Source: Candidatus Omnitrophota bacterium (GTDB lineage Bacteria > Omnitrophota > Gorgyraeia > Zapsychrales > Zapsychraceae). From it: 56,864 bases of DNA. Shown here piece after piece: positions 50,536 to 56,864 of the stretch. How positions within the stretch are numbered: position 1 is the stretch's first letter; every line of letters begins with the position of its first letter. The position numbers and the translations under genes are program-made. The DNA is taken from contig JAGOSC010000007.1 in assembly GCA_018062515.1 (NCBI GenBank), positions 1-56,864 of the forward strand, read 5' to 3'. Under the pieces are notes generated by a model, which saw only the letters and a list, made by a program, of their open reading frames with translations, did not search any database and was not told the origin of the DNA.

Positions 50536-50543
50536 GAGTTTAA

Positions 50544-51776
50544 ATGAATAAAATAGCCATCACTGGTTTTGGTGTTGTCTCGCCCAGCGGGATTGATGCT
50601 AGAAAATTTTGGGCCAACGTTAAAGCTGGTCATTCTGCCGTCGAATCCATTACGCGATTTGATGCTTCAAAATATACATCACGCATTGCGGGCCATGTCC
50701 ATGAACTCGACGTTTACAGTAGTGTGTCGTCGAGATTATTGAAGAAAATTGATGTTTTTTCTCATATGGCGCTGGTAGCGTCGGAGATGGCTATTACCGA
50801 TGCGAAATTGGATTTAGAAAAAGAAAATCTCAATCGTGCCGGAATTTTTATGGGCAATGCAATTGGCGGTTGGCTGTACGGTGAAACGGAATTACGCGAT
50901 TTATATATTGAAGGGCGTGAAGGCGTCAGTCCTTTTATGGCGTCCGCGTGGTTTCCCGCGGCCCCTCAGGGACAAGTTTCGATTCGCTACGGAATGAAAG
51001 GTTATAGTAAAACGGTCGTCGCTGATCGAGCCAGTTCATTAATGGCTATCGCTTATGGCGCGCGAACGTTAAATCGAGGTAAAAATGATTTTATTCTCGC
51101 TGGTGGAATGGAAGCGCCGGTAACTCCTTATGCTTTATTATGCTGCCAAACATCGGGTGTTTTAACACAACAAAATGAAAATCCCTCGACGGCGTATAAA
51201 CCTTTTGACCGAAACCGCGACGGGTTCGCGATTGCCGAAGGTGCGGGTGTTGTTACTTTAGAATCTTTCGAGAGGGCTCAAAAACGCGGAGCACATGTTT
51301 ACGCCAACATTGTCGGCTTCGGAACGACGACGGATGGCGTTGACCGAATTGATCCATCTGATGATGGAATAGAGTTAGCGCGAGCGATAAAGTTAGCTCT
51401 CGACGACGCAAAGTTGAAACCAAGTGATATTGATTATATTTGTCTCGATGGAGCCGCAACAATACTCGGCGATATTGGCGAAACAAAAGCCATTAAACAA
51501 GTTTTTAATGGTCATTCTAAGAAGTTACTTTGTTCAGCGCCGAAAGCTACTTATGGAAATATGTTGGGCGCGACAGGTGCCGTCGATGTCATCACCACTA
51601 TTTTGGCGATGAAACATAATATTGTTCCACCGACGACTAATTCGAATGATCCAGATCCGCAATGTGATTTAAATATATGCAGAAATACCGCTCAAGAACG
51701 TCAAATTAATAATGCATTGATTATTAATCGCGGACGCGGCGGTATCAACTGTGCTTTAATTTTACAAAAACCGTAA
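50544..51776 (+). CDS. Type II PKS ketosynthase beta / chain-length factor
   Basis: A 410-residue KS fold that has lost catalysis: the active Cys is Arg162 (VVADRASSLM), the first His is Asp302 (CLDGAATIL) and the second is Asn339 (ATYGNMLGATG). The D-G-A and P-K-A-T-Y-G stretches correspond to those typical of actinomycete chain-length factors, where the Cys is usually Gln. KS-beta pairs with KS-alpha and its pocket sets chain length. It follows KS-alpha by 8 bp with a TAGGAG ribosome binding site. Arg instead of Gln would affect the decarboxylative priming proposed for the Gln. Confidence 0.92.
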   Translation: MNKIAITGFGVVSPSGIDARKFWANVKAGHSAVESITRFDASKYTSRIAGHVHELDVYSSVSSRLLKKIDVFSHMALVASEMAITDAKLDLEKENLNRAGIFMGNAIGGWLYGETELRDLYIEGREGVSPFMASAWFPAAPQGQVSIRYGMKGYSKTVVADRASSLMAIAYGARTLNRGKNDFILAGGMEAPVTPYALLCCQTSGVLTQQNENPSTAYKPFDRNRDGFAIAEGAGVVTLESFERAQKRGAHVYANIVGFGTTTDGVDRIDPSDDGIELARAIKLALDDAKLKPSDIDYICLDGAATILGDIGETKAIKQVFNGHSKKLLCSAPKATYGNMLGATGAVDVITTILAMKHNIVPPTTNSNDPDPQCDLNICRNTAQERQINNALIINRGRGGINCALILQKP

Positions 51777-51800
51777 ATATTTGTTACAAAGGAGAGAGTC

Positions 51801-52037
51801 GTGGCTGTCGAAACAACACTTAATCGTATTTTTAATAAAGTATTAGACCTTAGTCCTGAAGATATTGTTAAGGATGAGCCTCTGGATCAAGCGCATGAAG
51901 TCGACTCAACCGAAATGGTGGAGATTTCCGTCGGGCTTAAGAAAGAATTAAAGATTGATATCGGTGATAATGAATTAAAGAAAACACATTCTTATAAAGA
52001 TATCGTCGGTATTTTAAAGGCTAAAGGAATTGCGTAA
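51801..52037 (+). CDS. Acyl carrier protein
   Basis: A 78-residue carrier protein. The phosphopantetheine attachment Ser36 is in HEVDSTEMVEI, followed by the acidic helix II and a final ELKKTHSYKDIVGIL helix. It completes the minimal type II PKS (KS-alpha, KS-beta, ACP) in the classical order. The start is GTG after an AAAGGAGAG site. Ser followed by Thr instead of the common Leu, and Glu-Val instead of Gly-Leu before the Asp, set it apart from fatty-acid ACPs. No phosphopantetheinyl transferase is in the window. Confidence 0.93.
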   Translation: MAVETTLNRIFNKVLDLSPEDIVKDEPLDQAHEVDSTEMVEISVGLKKELKIDIGDNELKKTHSYKDIVGILKAKGIA

Positions 52038-52139
52038 ATGTTGCAGACCAGTAAACAAAAGATCATAGCCGGATTTATATTGATTGGTTTGGCGGCTATT
52101 ATTTCTTTATATATTTTTTATTCTATTTTCGACGCGTAA
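52038..52139 (+). CDS. 33-residue single-pass membrane peptide
   Basis: An ATG directly after the ACP stop codon, with AAAGGA 9 bases upstream inside the ACP gene, opens a 33-codon frame. The peptide has a basic N-terminus (TSKQKI), a hydrophobic helix of about 20 residues and a short acidic end. A small membrane peptide in exactly this place could tether the carrier protein or a synthase subunit to the membrane. It is too short for routine gene finding, and I rate it likely but unproven. Confidence 0.55.
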   Translation: MLQTSKQKIIAGFILIGLAAIISLYIFYSIFDA

Positions 52140-52177
52140 AAGAAATTTAGTCACTAAACATCAAGTAAAGGATTTGA

Positions 52178-52978
52178 ATGAAGATTATTGATTTAAGTTT
52201 GCCCATTGACGATACCTTAATAGAAACACATGACGCCAAGATTGACCGCATCACGCATGCCGCTGGAGTTGAGCATTTTAATTGGGTGGTTATGAATAAA
52301 CGGCCAGGCGGGCAAGAGGCGTTTGATCGTGGAGAAAGGGTAGCGACCAAAGAAGAAATTCCAGATGGTGAAATGTTATCATTGGAAATTGTTCATTCAT
52401 CCGTTCATATGGGAACTCACGTGGATGCTCCGTTTCACTATGGCAGTACCTGTGAAGGGAAGCCAGCCAAACAAATTGAAGATGTTCCTTTGGAATGGTG
52501 TTTTGGTCCGGGGGTTGTTCTTGATTTTACACACATGCATTATCCGCAGAATATTACTAAAAAAGAAATTATCGAAGCGTTGGACAAAATCAATTATCAC
52601 CTCAAACCTTTGGATATTGTTCTTATTTATACCGGAGGCGATAAACTTCTCGGAACGCCTGACTATGTGAATAAATATGTCGGTATGATGCCCGACGCTG
52701 TTGAATATTTGTTGGACCAGGGAATTAAGATGATGGGCGTTGATACCATCGGTTTAGATCGTCCGTGTTTTGAAATGTTCAAAGAATTTTTAGAAACGAA
52801 AGATAAATCAAAGATTTGGCCGTCCCATTTTCTTGGGCGCCGGCGTGAATATTGTCATATGGAACGGTTGGGTAATTTGGGTGCGATCCCTAAACCATAT
52901 GGATTTACTGTGTCTTGTTTGCCAGTGAAGGTAAAGAATGCTGGAGCTGGATGGAGTAGGGTTGTCGCTATTGTTTAA
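52178..52978 (+). CDS. Cyclase family protein (PF04199 type)
   Basis: A 266-residue metal-dependent protein of the putative-cyclase/kynurenine-formamidase family. The metal signature HSSVHMGTHVDAPFHYG (HxGTHxDxPxH) is at about residues 71-87, the partner acid in GVDTIGLDRP near 189, and a late HxxxL-like region at SHFLGR. Some members occur in aromatic polyketide clusters and help ring closure; others are amidohydrolases. Its place directly after the minimal PKS favours a polyketide cyclisation or hydrolysis role. The AAAGGA site is good. Confidence 0.87.
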   Translation: MKIIDLSLPIDDTLIETHDAKIDRITHAAGVEHFNWVVMNKRPGGQEAFDRGERVATKEEIPDGEMLSLEIVHSSVHMGTHVDAPFHYGSTCEGKPAKQIEDVPLEWCFGPGVVLDFTHMHYPQNITKKEIIEALDKINYHLKPLDIVLIYTGGDKLLGTPDYVNKYVGMMPDAVEYLLDQGIKMMGVDTIGLDRPCFEMFKEFLETKDKSKIWPSHFLGRRREYCHMERLGNLGAIPKPYGFTVSCLPVKVKNAGAGWSRVVAIV

Positions 52979-52992
52979 AAAAGGATTTGAAT

Positions 52993-53106
52993 ATGACCGA
53001 TGATAAGAATTCAAACCAGCCTTCAAAGTACAAATTTACCCGCGATGACTTTATTTTGTTATTAGTCATTATTTGGGCCATCTGTATGATCGTTTTTCGA
53101 TATTAA
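52993..53106 (+). CDS. 37-residue tail-anchored-type membrane peptide
   Basis: An AAAGGA site 8 bases upstream of an ATG opens a 37-codon frame just before a terminator. The N-terminal 19 residues are polar and charged (TDDKNSNQPSKYKFTRDD), followed by a hydrophobic helix of about 15 residues (FILLLVIIWAICMIVF) and a short Arg-Tyr end. Such a C-terminal anchor is reminiscent of the 33-residue peptide after the ACP. Function unknown. Confidence 0.55.
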   Translation: MTDDKNSNQPSKYKFTRDDFILLLVIIWAICMIVFRY

Positions 53107-53151
53107 TTAGCTCTTCATACTGAATTCTTATATATTTACTCTAATATATAG

Positions 53152-53186
53152 GCAAGAAAGGGTTTTATATCTTTTCTTGCTTTTTT
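53152..53186 (+). terminator. Rho-independent terminator inside the cluster
   Basis: The stem GCAAGAAA / TTTCTTGC has a loop of about 13 bases that can pair further (AGG with CTT), and is followed by TTTTTT. It ends the first long transcription unit, so the aromatase/cyclase gene at 53267 probably has its own promoter in the AT-rich stretch that follows. Confidence 0.75.
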
Positions 53187-53266
53187 ATTAAGTTTTTCAT
53201 ACTATATATATTAATTATAATTTATATAAGAAGTCTTATACGTAATAATCGTTAAGGAGGATTTTC

Positions 53267-53722
53267 ATGGCTCATACAGTCAATTCCATATTTATTCAAG
53301 CACCCTTTGAGATCACCTTTAAGATTTCCAATCATATTGAGCGCTGGACAGAGTTGTTTGGCGATGAATACGTTAGCGCGGATGTGCTGGAGCGTAAAGG
53401 TAATGAAATTACTTTTCGATTAACGGACGAAGATGGTAAATCATGGGTGTCTAAACGTTGGCTGCATCCAGAACAAAAATATGCTTATGCTTCCCGGCAT
53501 GATCCGATGTTTCCTTTTAAATATATGAAAATTGTTTGGTTTTATCATGAGCAGGATGGCGGCACGCTCATGACATGGGTACAGGATTTTGAAATGGATC
53601 CTGGATTTAAAAAATTTACGGAAGAACAGATTGCCGGATTTATTAACGAACATTCGCAGCATAATTTAAAAATTTTTAAAAACGTGATTGAGAAAGAAGC
53701 GGCGCAAACCGCCCATAAATAA
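53267..53722 (+). CDS. Aromatase/cyclase, SRPBCC fold (WhiE/TcmN-like)
   Basis: A 151-residue START/Bet v1-fold protein. It starts AHTVNSIFIQAPFEITF and shows IERWTELFGDEYVSADVLERKG and MKIVWFYHEQDGGTLMTWVQDFEMDP. These features follow the single-domain aromatase/cyclases of aromatic polyketide clusters (WhiE ORFVI, TcmN N-terminus) that fold and aromatise the first ring. Length is as expected for the single-domain type. A strong AAGGAGGA site and a long AT-rich leader after a terminator imply its own promoter. Ketoreductase follows by 37 bp. Confidence 0.9.
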   Translation: MAHTVNSIFIQAPFEITFKISNHIERWTELFGDEYVSADVLERKGNEITFRLTDEDGKSWVSKRWLHPEQKYAYASRHDPMFPFKYMKIVWFYHEQDGGTLMTWVQDFEMDPGFKKFTEEQIAGFINEHSQHNLKIFKNVIEKEAAQTAHK

Positions 53723-53759
53723 AATTTGAGATCATCAATAAATACGAAAGTGAGTCATT

Positions 53760-54533
53760 ATGAAATTAACAGGCAAAAACGCAATTATTACTGGAGCATC
53801 AAAAGGAATTGGAAACGCGATAGCGACACGTTTGGCTATAGAAGGCGCTAATGTTGTCCTAGCGGCAAGAACCAAATCAACCCTGGATGAAGCGGTCAAT
53901 GAAATTAAAAAACAATCCAATGCGGGTGTTTTAGGTGTTGTGTGTGATGTGGCTAATTTTGAAGATTTACAAAATTTAGTCGATACGGCCCGCAAGAATT
54001 TTGGTCCGATTGATATTCTCATTAATAATGCCGGCGTGTCCAGCCAATATCCTTTCGAAAAACAACCGTTTGAAGATTTCGAAAAACTGGTCCAAACAAA
54101 CTACCTCGGATATGTCCGCCTCATTCGTCTGGTCATCAATGAAATGATTGAACGCAAACAAGGATCGATTATCAATACCGTTTCTGGTTCGACGCTGGTT
54201 GATCCAATTCCGCGCGGATTTCTAACTTACAGTTCTCTTAAGGTTGGACTGAAAGCATTCTTAAAAGGATTATTTTGGGAAATGCGTGATCATGGAATTA
54301 AAGTGACCTCAATTCTTCCTGGCGTTGTTGATTCAGACTTAACGGATAAACTTCAACATATTACGCGCGAACAAAAAGATCGTTTGATGAGTACACAGAC
54401 CGTCGTCGATATGGTCATGTTTGCATTATCTCTTCCAGCGAATGTTTGTCCTCTGGAATTAGCTGTAATTAATCAGCAAACACCATGGACGCAACCGATC
54501 ATTGATTACAAACAGCAACAGGCAAAAGCTTAA
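53760..54533 (+). CDS. SDR-family ketoreductase
   Basis: A 257-residue short-chain dehydrogenase. Cofactor motif GASKGIGNAIA is at residues 12-22, NNAGVS near 89-94, and the catalytic Ser-Tyr-Lys lies in SGSTL...TYSSLK near residues 140-160. FabG-like members reduce beta-keto groups; in type II PKS clusters an SDR usually reduces C9. Sequence alone does not fix the site. The family includes many other oxidoreductases, so the role rests on context. Confidence 0.88.
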   Translation: MKLTGKNAIITGASKGIGNAIATRLAIEGANVVLAARTKSTLDEAVNEIKKQSNAGVLGVVCDVANFEDLQNLVDTARKNFGPIDILINNAGVSSQYPFEKQPFEDFEKLVQTNYLGYVRLIRLVINEMIERKQGSIINTVSGSTLVDPIPRGFLTYSSLKVGLKAFLKGLFWEMRDHGIKVTSILPGVVDSDLTDKLQHITREQKDRLMSTQTVVDMVMFALSLPANVCPLELAVINQQTPWTQPIIDYKQQQAKA

Positions 54534-54573
54534 AAATATTTTAAACCAAAAAAATTAAAAGGAGGTGATTAGA

Positions 54574-54807
54574 ATGGATAAAACGATAGCGACATTTTCA
54601 AAAAACAAGTTCCAGGAAATTCGCGTAGGCATCCGTGAGTTCAAAGGTAATGACCTGATTGATATCAGAACATGGACCATGACTCAAGGAACGGAAGAAA
54701 TGGTTCCTACCGCCAAAGGTGTTTCCATCAATATTCATTTATTGGCCGATTTAAAAAAATGTCTGGATGACGTGGAAAGAATTTTAAAAGAAAATAAAAT
54801 GCTTTAA
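54574..54807 (+). CDS. PC4/p15-like transcriptional coactivator domain protein
   Basis: A 77-residue protein with the pattern of the PC4/p15 single-strand-DNA-binding fold: IATFSKNKFQEIRVGIREF, DLIDIRTW, then a loop and the helix DLKKCLDDVERILKEN. Bacterial members bind ssDNA or act on transcription. The ATG at 54574 has an excellent AAAGGAGGTGAT ribosome binding site; an in-frame GTG upstream overlaps it. Its presence inside the terminal transcription unit may be incidental or regulatory. Confidence 0.8.
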   Translation: MDKTIATFSKNKFQEIRVGIREFKGNDLIDIRTWTMTQGTEEMVPTAKGVSINIHLLADLKKCLDDVERILKENKML

Positions 54808-54820
54808 TTGACGGTTTTTC

Positions 54821-55732
54821 ATGAATCAAATCATTGATGCACATAGTCATTACATGCCGCCTGAGGTGGCACAGAATACAGCTTTTTTTAAACAAGGTTG
54901 GTCTGATGTCGGTAAGCAGCTTGAAATCATGGATCAGCATGGCATCGAAAAATCCCTCTTGTTATATCCCACCAGTGATGCTCATCTTAATATCGGCGGA
55001 TGGAATAAATTAGCCGAAATCTATAATCATAAAATCAGTGAAATTATTGCTAAATATCCGGATCGTTTTATCGGCGCTTGTGTCATTCCATTTAACGATC
55101 CTATGGGAAGAGATAGTATTTTAAAATCATTTCAGAATAATAATTTTAAAGTTCTTAGTTTGTCATCGAGTTGTGAAGGCGTTTATCTCGACGATGATTT
55201 CTTTAAACCCGTGTTTGAATATGCTCAAGCTAAGCATATTCCCATCCATGTTCACGCGCAAATTATGAATCCCATCGGGAGTGAGCGCGTCAATGACCCG
55301 TTATTGTCACCGGTATTAGAGTATGTTTTTGACGTTTCGATGTGTATCGGAAAGATGATGATGTCAGGGGTTTTTTTACAGTTTCCCGACGTGAAATTTA
55401 TCTTCCCGCATTACGGAGGAGTATTGCCGATTGTTAAAGAACGTTTTGATTCGACGTACGGGATGCTTAGAAAAAGAAACTTTGTTAAGGATCTCTCCAA
55501 ATCTCCGAGTGAATATTTTAAAAATTTGTATTTCGATACGAGCGGATCAAAATCCGTCGCCTCATTATTATGTGCATTAGAAGTTACGGATCCGTCTCAT
55601 CTTTTATTCGGCAGTGATTTTCCCGCCAATCAGAATATTTCCTCGTCGATAGATGTATTACAGCAGTCCAACCTCTCCAAGGATGATATTCACAAAATAC
55701 GTTACAGTAATATTTTAAGCCTACTGAATTAA
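54821..55732 (+). CDS. ACMSD-like amidohydrolase
   Basis: A 303-residue metal-dependent TIM-barrel protein of the amidohydrolase_2 (PF04909) type. Metal ligands are recognisable in order: IDAHSHYMP (HxH at residues 7-9), HVHA near 147, FPHYGG near 191 and the final GSDFP acid near 266. Relatives include ACMS, gamma-resorcylate and orsellinate decarboxylases, which remove carboxyl groups from aromatics. In this cluster decarboxylation of an aromatic polyketide acid is attractive, but hydrolysis is equally possible from sequence. Last gene before the rRNA operon. Confidence 0.85.
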   Translation: MNQIIDAHSHYMPPEVAQNTAFFKQGWSDVGKQLEIMDQHGIEKSLLLYPTSDAHLNIGGWNKLAEIYNHKISEIIAKYPDRFIGACVIPFNDPMGRDSILKSFQNNNFKVLSLSSSCEGVYLDDDFFKPVFEYAQAKHIPIHVHAQIMNPIGSERVNDPLLSPVLEYVFDVSMCIGKMMMSGVFLQFPDVKFIFPHYGGVLPIVKERFDSTYGMLRKRNFVKDLSKSPSEYFKNLYFDTSGSKSVASLLCALEVTDPSHLLFGSDFPANQNISSSIDVLQQSNLSKDDIHKIRYSNILSLLN

Positions 55733-55758
55733 ATCATTTGCTTTTTTAAATGTTATCT

Positions 55759-55801
55759 GATATCTTAGGGCTCCTGTTTAGATATCCAATAAGGTTTTTT
55801 T
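55759..55801 (+). terminator. Weak possible terminator
   Basis: GATATC-T-TA and TA-GATATC form a bulged stem, followed eight bases later by a seven-base T-run. It could end the amidohydrolase transcript before the rRNA promoter, but the gap between stem and T-run is poor. Confidence 0.35.
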
Positions 55802-55885
55802 GAGAAGTTTGTAAGTCGTTATTTCTGCCCAACTTTTGAGGTTTGTGAAAAATAAAAAAATTCATAAATTTCCTGAAAAAAGGGC

Positions 55886-55914
55886 TTGACAAAGAACATC
55901 TTCTCTTGTATATT
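55886..55914 (+). promoter_or_regulatory. rRNA operon promoter
   Basis: A perfect TTGACA (55886-55891), a 17-bp spacer and TATATT (55909-55914). Transcription would start near 55921, about 108 bases before the mature 16S 5' end. A TCTTTGATAATT stretch at 55966-55977 in the leader recalls the boxA region of rRNA leaders. Confidence 0.8.
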
Positions 55915-56028
55915 TCTTTAACATTTCGAAACACATTGCACAGCATATAACTGTGTTTTTACCGATCTTTGATAATTTATTATCTCGTTAATACTTGAAA
56001 TTAATACCAAGACAAAAAAAGCCAAGTT

Positions 56029-56864
<836 letters not shown>

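Noticed and set aside
49270..52037. The KS pair and ACP as an ordinary fatty-acid synthase locus (fabF-fabF-acpP)
   Set aside because: No fabD, fabH, fabG or plsX beside them, one KS is fully dead in the chain-length-factor pattern, and aromatase/cyclase genes follow.
55746..55946. Minus-strand reading frame before the 16S gene
   Set aside because: It runs antisense through the rRNA promoter, has no ribosome binding site and low-complexity composition.

Overview
The window is a 56.9 kb, AT-rich bacterial segment. Nearly every gene is on the + strand, and it ends inside the 5' part of a 16S rRNA gene. The lineage is probably Omnitrophota (candidate phylum OP3, PVC superphylum) or a close relative. 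This is inferred from the planctomycete/PVC-like start of the 16S (GTGGATTAGGCATGCAAGTCG), from the C-terminal signature of the first, truncated protein, which I remember from Omnitrophota proteins, and from an LPS-heptose gene (hldD), lipoproteins and secreted proteins that indicate a diderm. No database search was possible, so the phylum call is provisional.

Positions 1 to about 37.8 kb are mostly housekeeping. They include an M20 peptidase, a TolB-like propeller, trpB-trpA, an M16 peptidase, rsfS, argS, recJ, rpmB (the only convincing minus-strand gene), oligoendopeptidase F, small secreted proteins, a NUDIX hydrolase, class I FBP aldolase, a nitroreductase, gpmA, a diguanylate cyclase, hflK-hflC, prmA, an ArfB-like GGQ protein, moaC, a GT39-like membrane glycosyltransferase, thyA-folA, a receiver-EAL protein, a GH57-GH77 glucan pair, hldD, a coiled-coil protein with an internal duplication, a CBS protein, lipoproteins and a pyruvate kinase without the C-terminal domain.

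Positions 37.8 to 55.7 kb hold the unusual part: a PadR-family regulator followed by about 20 tightly packed genes that I read as an aromatic, type II polyketide synthase cluster. The core is a KS-alpha (Cys170, His310, His347 intact), a KS-beta/chain-length factor that has lost all three catalytic residues, and an acyl carrier protein. Around it are a PF04199-type cyclase, a WhiE/TcmN-like aromatase/cyclase, an SDR ketoreductase, a ketopantoate-reductase-like enzyme and an ACMSD-like amidohydrolase. A BchE-like cobalamin/radical-SAM enzyme lies next to a free-standing protochlorophyllide-reductase-type (PCP_red) small protein, which suggests oxygen-independent tailoring.

Upstream in the same run is a second module: acyl-CoA ligase, two paralogous nucleoside phosphorylases, an MtnA-type sugar-phosphate isomerase with a catalytically dead half-length paralogue, a class II aldolase fused to an SCP2 lipid-binding domain, and an aldehyde dehydrogenase. 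The enzyme order matches a DHAP-shunt-like route that could turn 5'-deoxyadenosine from the radical-SAM enzyme into DHAP plus acetaldehyde, then acetate and acetyl-CoA. However, both phosphorylases have Val in place of the ribose-binding Glu, so their substrate is uncertain. Several tiny membrane proteins are scattered through the cluster. A strong promoter with a perfect 14-bp palindrome precedes it, a terminator at 53.15 kb splits off the last four genes, and a consensus-like rRNA promoter follows.
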